This document shows positions 28,705-36,112 of a stretch of DNA of 64,000 nt, one piece after another (within the stretch, counting starts at the first letter, position 1; each line of letters begins with the position of its first letter). The notes below the pieces were generated by a model. That model was given only the letters and a program-made list of their open reading frames with translations. It was not told where the DNA came from and did not search any database. Source of the stretch: Thalassotalea crassostreae (GTDB lineage Bacteria; Pseudomonadota; Gammaproteobacteria; Enterobacterales; Alteromonadaceae); NCBI RefSeq assembly GCF_001831495.1, contig NZ_CP017689.1, positions 2,418,001-2,482,000 of the forward strand, read 5' to 3'. The position numbers were made by a program, and so were the translations under genes.

Positions 28705-29148
28705 ATGATGAAAAACCTTAGTTTAAACTTAACACTTGTTATTTTCCTTATGCCTAGTTTTAGTGTCTTAGCAACAGAGAAAATAGCTACACTTTGGGCT
28801 TACGACTCATATGAAGAGCTTGGCAAATCAAACCATGAAGATAGAAATAGGTTATTAGTTGATTCATGGGTAATAGATGAAAGCAAGAATAAAAAGTGCG
28901 GTTATTTAGCGGCTCGCGTCGATCAATACAAATCCAAAAGTTATCATATAGACGTTCTAAATAAGAAAATTGACAAAGGAAATAAAATTTTATTAGAAGA
29001 GTTTACTGAGTCTAACAAATATTATATGGATGAAGTAAAAGAAGAAATTATTAAGTTTAAAATTCAAATTTCCAGTGTTGAAGATAATTACTATTTTATC
29101 AGATGCAGCAATGTCTCTGATCCTAAAAAGCTTAACTCTCTACTTTAA
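28705..29148 (+). CDS. Hypothetical secreted protein, 147 residues
   Basis: A signal peptide (MMKNLSLNLTLVIFLMPSFSVLA, cleavage near residue 24) precedes a Lys/Glu-rich mature part. That part contains WAYDSYEELGKSNHEDRN, KKCGYLAARV and a final YYFIRCSNVSD; the two Cys may pair. No family recognised. The gene is 60 bases after the 28303-28644 lipoprotein gene with no terminator between, so they may be co-transcribed. It is followed by repeat copy C. Confidence 0.55.
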   Translation: MMKNLSLNLTLVIFLMPSFSVLATEKIATLWAYDSYEELGKSNHEDRNRLLVDSWVIDESKNKKCGYLAARVDQYKSKSYHIDVLNKKIDKGNKILLEEFTESNKYYMDEVKEEIIKFKIQISSVEDNYYFIRCSNVSDPKKLNSLL

Positions 29149-29181
29149 TAATTCTTGTCAATGCTTTAGAGGATTTCCTTC

Positions 29182-29260
29182 ATAGAACAATTCCCTACCC
29201 TATAATTAAAGGCTTTCAAGGTCGCTAATAATAAAACAACTAAAGTTACTGCTCAAAACA
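29182..29260. repeat. Diverged ~70-bp direct repeat, copy C
   Basis: Shares ATAGAACAATTCCCT with copy B and the pattern AAAGGCTTT, ATAATAAAA, GTTACTGCTCA at matching spacing, but is the most diverged of the three. Upstream of both B and C is GGATTTCC. It lies 34 bases past the secreted-protein gene. Confidence 0.6.
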
Positions 29261-29339
29261 TTCAATTGACACTCATTTCTGTATAAATACTGACCCCAAC
29301 TATCATTAATAGTCCACATTAAGCAAATGAGTTGCAATT

Positions 29340-29522
29340 ATGACTGTTCAAAATAAGCCATTTAAACAGGTTGTCGAGATAGCACAGCGCGAAGAATTGC
29401 CAATAGAGATCAAGCGTTACATCATTCACGATTATGGCACACTAACGCAAAACGGCTGCACAGTAATTGCTGGTAGTGAAGATTTAAGTGTTAATAGTCG
29501 AGCAATTGCAGAGGATATGTAA
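29340..29522 (+). CDS. Possible small protein, 60 residues
   Basis: A short soluble open frame (begins MTVQNKPFKQVVEIAQREEL, then IKRYIIHDYGTL). It has no recognised family and a weak ribosome site (GAG nine bases upstream). Its amino-acid mix looks protein-like rather than random, but it stands alone between repeat C and the par operon terminator. It may be a remnant. Confidence 0.35.
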   Translation: MTVQNKPFKQVVEIAQREELPIEIKRYIIHDYGTLTQNGCTVIAGSEDLSVNSRAIAEDM

Positions 29523-29565
29523 ATCCACCCTGTCAAACAATCTTGAGTAGCAAATTGAGCAGTAA

Positions 29566-29602
29566 AAATAACAAAGCCGCTATAGAGTAACTATAACGGC
29601 TT
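29566..29602 (-). terminator. Terminator of the parA-RHH operon
   Basis: A 12-bp stem with one mismatch (29574-29585 with 29591-29602, AAGCCG core) and 5-base loop. On the minus strand it is followed by TTTGTTATTTTTAC. It lies about 45 bases beyond the stop of the ribbon-helix-helix gene. Confidence 0.75.
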
Positions 29603-29647
29603 ATCCATTTCCTCATAGATAAAATGGCCTGAGTATCAAACAAAGCG

Positions 29648-30016
29648 CTATTTTACATCGCTAATATGTAGCTGGCTCGGATTTTCTTTGTAATAGAAAT
29701 TATGAACCAATATTCGAAGCAGTCTCGATTTAGCTATGTTGGTTTTACTCGACAATTCATTTAATTGTTCAATCACTTCTTCACTCAAGGTGAACGTTGC
29801 ATGTTTAAATGGTTTGTCTTCTGCAGCTATCGAAGCTAATTGCTCCGACAATTGCTGCGCTTGTATATGCAATTGCATTTGCATGTCAGCATTAACGATT
29901 TCACCTTTCCCTAAAGCATAGTTCGCAGCATCTTCAATAAAATCATCAACGGTAAATGATTTAGGTTTTGATGATGATGGTGCAATCGTTTGCTTTTTAA
30001 GATCAGCTAAACTCAT
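29648..30016 (-). CDS. Ribbon-helix-helix partner of ParA (ParG-like)
   Basis: 122 residues. The C-terminal part KHATFTLSEEVIEQLNELS followed by KSRLLRILVHNFY has the beta strand-helix-helix pattern of MetJ/Arc/CopG DNA-binding dimers. The N-terminal half is Ser/Lys-rich and flexible, with a short Gln-rich helix. Its ATG overlaps the end of the ParA gene by 14 bases, so the two are translationally coupled. In type Ib partition loci (ParF/ParG) the second gene encodes exactly such a centromere-binding RHH protein that stimulates the ATPase. The role here is inferred from arrangement. Confidence 0.75.
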   Translation of the reverse strand: MSLADLKKQTIAPSSSKPKSFTVDDFIEDAANYALGKGEIVNADMQMQLHIQAQQLSEQLASIAAEDKPFKHATFTLSEEVIEQLNELSSKTNIAKSRLLRILVHNFYYKENPSQLHISDVK

Positions 30017-30671
30017 AACTCAACTCCTGCTCGATTGCCATCATTTCGGTGGCAATTTGACGAATTTCATTTGCAGCTTTACCGTTTGGCTCAGCCTCTA
30101 GAACTGACATACCACTTTCTTCACTGTCATCATATACGTTACGGGCATAGGTGATCGCATCTAAAACATTCATGCCGTATGAAGCACATACTTCTTTGGC
30201 TTCCAAAATTCTAGGTGCTTGGTTAGGTAATGATGGACATTGAGTGATCACAAATGATGCGATCATCTTAGGGTTAACCATTTTACAAGTACTTAGCATG
30301 TCTTCCATGTGTGGTGCGGTTTTAATATCACGGCGTTTTGGTCGCATCGGGATTAAAACGTGATCGGCAACCGACATCGAAGCTCGAAGTGCTAAATTAT
30401 CTTGTCCGCCACAGTCAACAATTACGTAATCGTAATGCTCATTTAAACTGAGAAGATCGTTTCTGATCTTTCCGTATAATTGAATACAATTAATTGTCAC
30501 CATGTTTGGGTTGTTATTTCGAGCGTGGATCCAATCTGAGCTCGTTCTTTGTGGATCGCAATCTGCGATCAATACACTGGCATTTTTCTCTTTCGCGAAA
30601 AAAACCGCAATGTTTTGTGCTAAGCAACTCTTTCCGCTTCCGCCTTTTTCTCCACCGACTAATAGAATCAT
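30003..30671 (-). CDS. parA: ParA/MinD-superfamily partition ATPase (ParF-like)
   Basis: A 222-residue ATPase with the deviant Walker A GGEKGGSGKSCLAQN (residues 6-20), whose two Lys mark the ParA/MinD group. ADCDPQRTSSDW near residue 36 and YVIVDCGGQDN near residue 84 complete the site. The short length, with no N-terminal helix-turn-helix, and the RHH gene directly downstream fit type Ib (ParF). Such loci segregate plasmids, and some chromosomal relatives position protein complexes. No replication initiator gene is in the window, so an integrated plasmid remnant or an orphan positioning ATPase are both possible. A PilZ gene lies directly upstream. Confidence 0.82.
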   Translation of the reverse strand: MILLVGGEKGGSGKSCLAQNIAVFFAKEKNASVLIADCDPQRTSSDWIHARNNNPNMVTINCIQLYGKIRNDLLSLNEHYDYVIVDCGGQDNLALRASMSVADHVLIPMRPKRRDIKTAPHMEDMLSTCKMVNPKMIASFVITQCPSLPNQAPRILEAKEVCASYGMNVLDAITYARNVYDDSEESGMSVLEAEPNGKAANEIRQIATEMMAIEQELSYEFS

Positions 30672-30739
30672 AAGTCTGTTCCTTCATTTCACTGTATTTA
30701 TTATTTAAATAAAGACTTTAGCTTGGGGGCTAGGCTTTT

Positions 30740-31042
30740 TTACAGCAACTGAAATCCGATTGAAAATTTACCATCGGTGAGTTCATTACATCGAACTACT
30801 TTGGCCGTTAAACTCTGGCTATCTGGGTGATCCGCCTGAAATTTAAACGTTACTTCTGTGTCTTCTGCAATTGCAAAATCATAGATTATACGCAATCCGC
30901 CTTTTGAAAAGTCGGCGCACGGACACTGAATTTTATGAGCTTGACCATCACGGTCATGCCAACTAATATCAACGGGCTCATTTTCCATATCAATACGGAA
31001 ACTTCTGCGCCGCTCTATTAGGTCTATCTTGGGATCTGTCAT
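30740..31042 (-). CDS. PilZ-domain protein (probable c-di-GMP binding)
   Basis: A 100-residue single-domain PilZ protein. The c-di-GMP motifs are intact: RRSFR at about residue 12 (RxxxR) and DFSKGG near residue 44 (D/NxSxxG). Closing strands are KVVRCNELTDGKFSIGFQLL. AGAGGA seven bases before the ATG at 31042 decides the start; a 13-residue longer form has no site. It is 68 bases upstream of parA in the same direction and could be co-transcribed, linking second-messenger sensing to the ATPase, but that link is speculative. Confidence 0.88.
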   Translation of the reverse strand: MTDPKIDLIERRRSFRIDMENEPVDISWHDRDGQAHKIQCPCADFSKGGLRIIYDFAIAEDTEVTFKFQADHPDSQSLTAKVVRCNELTDGKFSIGFQLL

Positions 31043-31185
31043 TATTATTATCCTCTTTCGTTCCCTCTTATCAATCGGCAAATAAATAAATTAATGCTTT
31101 AGTCGCCAGCTTGATATACTCAATATAACAATAAAAGTTAAATTAATACAAATTTAGTGATAATAAAAAAGGGTTAAATATCAAT

Positions 31186-31707
31186 ATGATTTATCAATTG
31201 GGTAATAAAAAACCAAATTTTCATGGTGATTGCTTTGTCGCACCTAATGCAACACTGATAGGCGAAGTGGTACTACATGATAATGCATCTGTTTGGTTCA
31301 ATGCCGTTATACGTGCAGATAATGACACCATAACTGTAGGCGAAAACTCTAATATACAAGATGGTAGTATCTTACACGTTGACAGCGGATTTCCTTTATC
31401 TATCGGTAAAAACGTCACCATTGGTCATAAAGTAATGCTCCATGGTTGCACAATTGATGATGGCTCGTTGATAGGCATGAATGCGGTTGTGCTTAATGGC
31501 GCTAAGATCGGCAAAGGTTGTTTGATTGGTGCCAATGCACTTGTGCCTGAAAACATGGAAATACCAGATGGCTCTTTAGTCCTTGGTAGCCCAGCTAAAA
31601 TTGTAAAACAGCTTAGTGAACAACAGCAACAGATGATTGCAAAGGGAGCAAGCCATTACGTCGACAATGGCAAACTATATAATGAACAGTTAATCGCCTT
31701 AGATTAA
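31186..31707 (+). CDS. Gamma carbonic anhydrase family protein
   Basis: 173 residues of left-handed beta-helix hexapeptide repeats (FHGDCFVAPNATLIGEV, VTIGHKVMLHGCTIDDGSLI, GKGCLIGANALVP). The metal-ligand type His residues appear in ILHVDSG, IGHKVMLHG. The C-terminal helix SPAKIVKQLSEQQ is typical of YrdA/PaaY-like members. Many such homologues bind zinc, but carbonic anhydrase activity is not shown for all. It is divergent from the PilZ gene and ends at a hairpin that overlaps the opposing gene's stop. Confidence 0.92.
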   Translation: MIYQLGNKKPNFHGDCFVAPNATLIGEVVLHDNASVWFNAVIRADNDTITVGENSNIQDGSILHVDSGFPLSIGKNVTIGHKVMLHGCTIDDGSLIGMNAVVLNGAKIGKGCLIGANALVPENMEIPDGSLVLGSPAKIVKQLSEQQQQMIAKGASHYVDNGKLYNEQLIALD

Positions 31708-31774
31708 CTGTTCAACGTTAAAGCATGGAAACACTCAACGTTTTATAAGTTATTGAAAGTCTGAAATATTAAAA

Positions 31775-31802
31775 AGCAGGTGCTAAGCCACTTGCTATTT
31801 TT
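31775..31802 (+). terminator. Terminator after the gamma carbonic anhydrase gene
   Basis: AGCAGGTG (31775-31782) pairs with CACTTGCT (31789-31796), with one G-U pair, around CTAAGC. ATTTTT follows. It runs into the last codons of the converging TolB-like gene. Confidence 0.6.
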
Positions 31803-32772
31803 CATCCTCGGTCACGCATACAAAGGCAAAATATTGACCATCGTCAGACATCTTCATGCGCGTGATATATCCGCTACAATATTCTGCAAAGTTTAACCAT
31901 GGCTGCCAAGTCGCCGTTTTTAAGTCATGGCTTAAATCAATGCTCACCACGGTATTTTTCTCTGCCGTCAAAACATTGCCCTTGGTTTGATGCCAGGCAT
32001 AGTACATGTTCTGCTTCGGTAACAGCACCGTTGCTTTAGTGCTATTATCGGTAGGATTAAATAGCATCAATGTTGAGCCTTTGTCGCTGCCTTTGGTGTA
32101 ACTAAACAATGCCTTGTTAGGCACTTTTCGTAACGTTCGACCAATATTAGTATCCACCATTGTTGACTTATTCAGACTAAGTGACGTTCTTTGCAAAACC
32201 ATTGGCTCACCAAGTACAAACAACAATAAATCATCGTTATTTAGCCACAAGTGATAACCTACATCATGAATGTCAGAGAGTTGCTTTGCCTTGTTAGTTG
32301 CTGAAACTTCTTTCACGTTCAACGGGTATTGCCATAATAATTGCTTGCCATCGCCTGCAACTCGTATCATCGAAAAGTTTTTGCCATCGGGAGTCACAGT
32401 CGGAGAGTATTCACTGGCATTTGGCGTATTGCTGATATTAGATAACTGTTTGGTTGCAATGTCATAGCGCATGCTATCTGTTTGTCTAACACCATTGTCT
32501 GCATTAGCAAATTCAGATGTAAATAAGACGGCTTTAGAATCCGGCGTAAAATGTGGTTGGTTATCATAACCAATACGATTGGAAATATTGTTTACCGAAA
32601 CCAATTCATCGCCATTAAGAGTGGCTAAAAACACCTCATCTTCAGCTAAACATTGAGCGTTATAGACAACTCCCATTACAATGACTATGCAATTTTTTGC
32701 GATTGCCTTACAAAACTTGTGGTTAGCCGAATGTAATACTCTAGTAATTAAATTTGAGTTGTAATTGAACAT
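31795..32772 (-). CDS. TolB-like beta-propeller protein, exported
   Basis: 325 residues. A signal-like segment (IVIVMGVVYNAQCLAED, ~residues 30-46) is followed by WD40-like PD40 repeats such as QPHFTPDSKAVLFTSE and YSPTVTPDGKNFSMIR. These resemble the propeller of TolB or of S9 peptidases, but no peptidase domain or TolB N-terminal domain is present. tol-pal genes are not nearby. Probably a periplasmic protein of unknown binding function; the long N-terminus before the hydrophobic core suggests the start could be slightly later. Confidence 0.7.
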   Translation of the reverse strand: MFNYNSNLITRVLHSANHKFCKAIAKNCIVIVMGVVYNAQCLAEDEVFLATLNGDELVSVNNISNRIGYDNQPHFTPDSKAVLFTSEFANADNGVRQTDSMRYDIATKQLSNISNTPNASEYSPTVTPDGKNFSMIRVAGDGKQLLWQYPLNVKEVSATNKAKQLSDIHDVGYHLWLNNDDLLLFVLGEPMVLQRTSLSLNKSTMVDTNIGRTLRKVPNKALFSYTKGSDKGSTLMLFNPTDNSTKATVLLPKQNMYYAWHQTKGNVLTAEKNTVVSIDLSHDLKTATWQPWLNFAEYCSGYITRMKMSDDGQYFAFVCVTEDEK

Positions 32773-32867
32773 GATGTTCCCGATATGTTTATTGTAGATT
32801 TACGTTATCAAGCTGATTAAATTATGCAACTATTTATTCTAAACTTGAGCTTTATTATGGAATCGAT

Positions 32868-33614
32868 TTAGCGAAATTCTTTAGCGATAAATGCCTGATA
32901 ATTGTCAATTGCATTTTCATCGCCTTTATTAGCTTGCATTACCCATTTTTGATAGCGATAACTAAATACATCAAACCATCTATCTAATAAACCAGCACTG
33001 CGACTAAAACCAAACATAGCAAGCGCTTTACTGGCCACTTCAGCGGTCGCTAAGTGCCCTTCTTTTACAGTTTTGCGCACATGGTAGCGAGAATCTTCAC
33101 TGCTTTCTCCTTGACCGTTATTAGTAAACGACAACAATGGTAGATGATGTAGATACGGGCTTTTCCTAAATATTTTTTTGGCTTGTCGCCACGTTGCATC
33201 AATAACAATAAACAAAGGAGTTTTGCCGTCATCTCCCCCTTGTGGTTTATCAGTAAAGACCACCTGTCCAGGCATTGCGTATTGTTCAGGAAAAATAATA
33301 TAGGGTTGGTATTTCTCATCTTCTAGCAGCAATTGTAATTGCTCTGAGACTTGAGTTCTTTGCCAAATAAAAGCGTGAGTATCAGGAATAACATCAGCAA
33401 TTAAACGTCCGGTATTACTCGGCTTAAGCACTTCATCATCAAACATTAACAATAAAAATGCGGCGTTACAGGGAGATTGTTTTACCATCGAACAAATACA
33501 GTAACGCTGGTCGATACGACATTGCTCACAGCGTTTTACACCGGCACCACGTGCTTTAAATTCTCTTGTGCTTATGCTTTTACGAATTTGATAGAGCTTA
33601 TGAACAGCATGCAT
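32868..33614 (-). CDS. tapT: DTW-domain tRNA-uridine aminocarboxypropyltransferase
   Basis: DTW-domain enzymes transfer the aminocarboxypropyl group of SAM to uridine in tRNA (acp3U47, E. coli TapT/YfiP). The defining DATWRQAKK lies near residue 142, preceded by the strand PLFIVI. An N-terminal Cys cluster, CEQCRIDQRYCIC (~residues 29-41), is typical. RYHVRKTVKEGHLATAEVASKAL follows in the SAM-site region. At 248 residues it fits. It is 12 bases downstream of ycgN and probably co-transcribed. Confidence 0.88.
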   Translation of the reverse strand: MHAVHKLYQIRKSISTREFKARGAGVKRCEQCRIDQRYCICSMVKQSPCNAAFLLLMFDDEVLKPSNTGRLIADVIPDTHAFIWQRTQVSEQLQLLLEDEKYQPYIIFPEQYAMPGQVVFTDKPQGGDDGKTPLFIVIDATWRQAKKIFRKSPYLHHLPLLSFTNNGQGESSEDSRYHVRKTVKEGHLATAEVASKALAMFGFSRSAGLLDRWFDVFSYRYQKWVMQANKGDENAIDNYQAFIAKEFR

Positions 33615-33626
33615 AGCAATATTATC

Positions 33627-34187
33627 TTAGTCGATATCTGATAGCGGCCAAGTAACAAGGTGATCTTCATAATCTTGCAAGTCTACCTCGTTATCTTTTA
33701 TTATTTTACCACGTACCGACATTCCTGCTTTATGCATTGCTGACTTTTTGCCTTTATGTAATAAAGGGTGCCAAGATGGGATCCCTCTGTCCTCATGCAG
33801 GCGTCGATAGGTGCAACTATCCGGCATAAAAAAGATATCATTGAGATTATCTTGGGTTAATTTCACGCAATCTGGTACCAGTTTTGTACGCTCTTGGTAT
33901 TTAGAACAACTACAGGTTTTATCATTAAGCAAATAACAAACGACATTGGTATAAAGCATGGTCTCACCTTCGCGAATATAGTCCGTCGGTGCTTGCATGC
34001 CTTCATCAACGATCTCGGTATCATCATCATGCTCTTCTTCGATTATTTTGTGTAGACAACATTTACCGCAACCATCACATAATGACTCCCATTCTGCTTC
34101 CGTCATTTCACTTAATGATTTGGTTTCCCAGAATGCTTCAACAACTGGTTTTGCAGGCGCTTTTTTACGGTTATTTTTTTTACTCAC
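33627..34187 (-). CDS. ycgN: Cysteine-cluster protein YcgN (UPF0260)
   Basis: 186 residues with the YcgN signature CDGCGKCCLHK near residue 41, then YTNVVCYLLNDKTCSCSKYQERT and PDSCTYRRLHEDRGIPSWHP. These Cys suggest a metal-bound fold; function is unknown. I start at a GTG (34187-34185) preceded by AGAGAG. A longer in-frame reading from 34271 is encoded by a TTTTG-type microsatellite (34211-34263) and gives an implausible Lys/Thr/Pro-rich tail, so it is either not translated or a phase-variable extension. Confidence 0.85.
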   Translation of the reverse strand: MSKKNNRKKAPAKPVVEAFWETKSLSEMTEAEWESLCDGCGKCCLHKIIEEEHDDDTEIVDEGMQAPTDYIREGETMLYTNVVCYLLNDKTCSCSKYQERTKLVPDCVKLTQDNLNDIFFMPDSCTYRRLHEDRGIPSWHPLLHKGKKSAMHKAGMSVRGKIIKDNEVDLQDYEDHLVTWPLSDID

Positions 34188-34210
34188 AAAATACTCTCTG
34201 GTTAACCTTA

Positions 34211-34263
34211 GTTTTGGTTTTGGTTTTGGTTTTGTTTTGTTTTGTTTTGTTTTGTTTTGTTTT
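34211..34263. repeat. Microsatellite (GGTTTT)3-(GTTTT)6 upstream of ycgN
   Basis: One GTTTT (34211-34215) is followed by three GGTTTT hexamers (34216-34233) and six GTTTT pentamers (34234-34263). On the minus strand it lies 24-76 bases before the GTG start and is open in the ycgN frame at the present copy number. Gain or loss of one pentamer would shift frame. Confidence 0.95.
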
Positions 34264-34325
34264 AGTTTCACATTATCTACATCAGTGTAGTTAACATTAT
34301 ACTTTATATAAATGTTGTAAAATAG

Positions 34326-34349
34326 AAAAGGCGAGCAAGCTCACCTTTT
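34326..34349 (-). terminator. Terminator after the lytic transglycosylase gene
   Basis: On the minus strand AAAAGGTGAGC pairs with GCTCGCCTTTT (one G-U pair) around a 2-base loop. The U run is four residues long. It lies ~47 bases past the stop of the 34396-35445 gene. Confidence 0.75.
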
Positions 34350-34395
34350 CTTCTTTATGACTTTTTCAATCGTCTATCTAAACGATCAAATTCAA

Positions 34396-35445
34396 TTACT
34401 GCTCGAATTTAATTCTATCGGCTAAGTGGCCAACGCTAGTGACAAAATAGTAAGATAGATTCCAATGCATTAACGACTTATAGTTATCGTAGGCTAGATA
34501 AGCTCGGCCTTCTTCGCCATCAGGAAATACTAATGCAGCATCGATATCTACCATTGGTAAATCAGAGCCATCGAACTTTCTCACACCAACTTGTTGCCAC
34601 TTGCTTAACTTCATTTCAGTCTTAGCCCATTGCTTTAACCATGGCTTACGGCCGCCAGTGCGTTGTGGAATCGCTAATGAATAATCAAAACCTTGTGGTA
34701 ATTGCACTTGTCTAGCCCAGGTAATATCGCTATTCCAGCCTACTTTTTTCAAGTAATTGGCAATCGAAGCAAATACGTCTGAGGTATTGTTCCAGATATC
34801 TTTACGACCATCTTTATCACCATCGGCAGCATAGGCTAAGAATGAACTTGGCATAAACTGATTATGCCCCATAGCGCCCGCCCATGAGCCATTCATATCT
34901 TCATTATCGATGTGCCCTTGTTTCAGAATTTCGAGTGCATCAAATAGTTGCGACTTAAAAAATGTTTCTCGGCGACCATCATAAGCAAGCGTTGCCAGTG
35001 CTGACACCACATTATAATTGCCTTGGATCTTACCGAAATTAGATTCTAATGCCCAAAGAGAGATGATAAATCTTGGCTGTACACCAAACTCTTTGCCAAT
35101 CTTGCGCAACTCATCACCATGCTTTTCAAGCATCTGTTGCGCTTTTTCAACTTTCCAATCTGGGACACGTTTAGGTAAATAGGTTTCTAACGTTTCAACA
35201 CTTTCAGGTTGACTTCTGTCGGCGGCAACGGCTCTTTTATGATATTTTACTTTTGAAAATGCGCTATCAATCAATTGCTTTGAATAGCCTTTTTCTGCGG
35301 CTTGCTGTTTTAACGATTCAACATAAGTTTCAAAACTAACGTCACGCTCTGAGGATTGATTTGACGCTACTTGAGCGTAGGTAACTGCTGAGAATAAGCA
35401 TGAACTGGCGAACAACAATGGCGCCAAACGTGATTTTATGGTCAT
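34396..35445 (-). CDS. MltB-type lytic murein transglycosylase
   Basis: 349 residues. An N-terminal signal peptide (LLFASSCLFSAVTYAQ, no lipobox) indicates a soluble periplasmic enzyme. The catalytic Glu lies in SLWALESNFGKIQGN (~residue 137), and GAMGHNQFMPSSFLAYAADG (~residue 190) is the MltB-family substrate-groove motif. It cuts peptidoglycan glycan strands to 1,6-anhydro ends. E. coli MltB itself is a lipoprotein, so this may be a soluble MltB paralogue. It follows ycgL by 12 bases. Confidence 0.9.
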   Translation of the reverse strand: MTIKSRLAPLLFASSCLFSAVTYAQVASNQSSERDVSFETYVESLKQQAAEKGYSKQLIDSAFSKVKYHKRAVAADRSQPESVETLETYLPKRVPDWKVEKAQQMLEKHGDELRKIGKEFGVQPRFIISLWALESNFGKIQGNYNVVSALATLAYDGRRETFFKSQLFDALEILKQGHIDNEDMNGSWAGAMGHNQFMPSSFLAYAADGDKDGRKDIWNNTSDVFASIANYLKKVGWNSDITWARQVQLPQGFDYSLAIPQRTGGRKPWLKQWAKTEMKLSKWQQVGVRKFDGSDLPMVDIDAALVFPDGEEGRAYLAYDNYKSLMHWNLSYYFVTSVGHLADRIKFEQ

Positions 35446-35457
35446 TTACATCTCCGA

Positions 35458-35739
35458 CTAATCTTGTTCTACACCGTTTTCAATACGATGTTTTTTTAAT
35501 AAATCTTCTGTAGGTGGTGGCAGTTGCAAATAAAAACCTTTTTCAGTTAACGCAACCTTCAATTTCTCGATATCAGCAAAGCCTAATTTGTCTCGTTTAG
35601 CGAGGTTAATTATGGTTACCAATTGTGGCGTGCCAAACGTTTGCTTTAAAACCTCTGGTACCGCTGAAAAATCATCGCGCTTTTTTACAAACAAATAGGT
35701 TTCTTGTTTTTTTGGGCTTTTATAAACCGCACACAACAT
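35458..35739 (-). CDS. ycgL: YcgL family protein
   Basis: 93 residues starting MLCAVYKSPKKQETYLFVKK, then VPEVLKQTFGTP and KLKVALTEKGFYLQLPPP, the complete YcgL pattern. The family is a small alpha/beta fold of unknown function found in gammaproteobacteria, often next to rnd or ycgN/minC as here. It is the first gene of the ycgL-transglycosylase pair. Confidence 0.92.
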   Translation of the reverse strand: MLCAVYKSPKKQETYLFVKKRDDFSAVPEVLKQTFGTPQLVTIINLAKRDKLGFADIEKLKVALTEKGFYLQLPPPTEDLLKKHRIENGVEQD

Positions 35740-36112
35740 GTTTTTATCACTCAGTTAACGTAATTTTATCAAGGCATTCAACCGAGTTACTTCGGCTAAA
35801 TAAGTAATACCAAGTATAATATTTATCTCAATTGGTATAAATCATTAATATAACACCACAGCCATAGTGGTGAAAGATAAAAAGCATATCAATTAGGTCA
35901 AATAATCAATTAACTGAAATCTCTGTTGCCAGTGATTCTCTATTTTCGTAGGGAATAGCAATTACTGCAACACTTGATAGGTTCACTGATATAATTCAGA
36001 CTTCGAAAATAGCGAAAGGTTTCGAATAATTTATCACTAATTTACACACTACCTTAGATACGGGCCAGAATGCTAACCCAATTGCTAGAACTAAAGGCTA
36101 GAACTAATGAGA
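35740..36112. other. Intergenic region between rnd and ycgL, no gene seen
   Basis: AT-rich, no convincing coding frame. It holds the 34-bp inverted-repeat remnant at 35808-35841 and a short CACCAC...GTGGTG hairpin near 35862-35880. The ycgL promoter should lie in the first part; I do not see a clear one. Confidence 0.6.
35808..35841. repeat. Terminal-inverted-repeat remnant of the 44.8-kb element
   Basis: TATTTATCTCAATTGGTAT at 35823-35841 is the exact complement of the left terminal repeat at 44802-44820. It is preceded by ATACCAA at 35808-35814. It looks like the two ends of the element joined with the interior lost, or a minimal relative. Confidence 0.55.

Noticed and set aside
26413..29260. 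Chromosomal integron attC sites or CRISPR repeats
   Set aside because: The three repeats are too diverged and widely spaced for CRISPR, lack the attC core sites and hairpin symmetry, and no integrase or cas gene is present.
29648..30671. Plasmid or prophage origin
   Set aside because: The ParA/RHH pair is present, but there is no replication initiator, iteron array, integrase or phage structural gene in the window.
31795..32772. Annotation as TolB of the Tol-Pal system
   Set aside because: The TolB N-terminal domain and neighbouring tolQRA/pal are missing; only PD40 propeller repeats are shared.
34190..34271. N-terminal 28-residue extension of YcgN as a normal start
   Set aside because: It is encoded by a microsatellite and lacks a ribosome site; the GTG at 34187 is better. 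Kept as a finding because slippage could matter.
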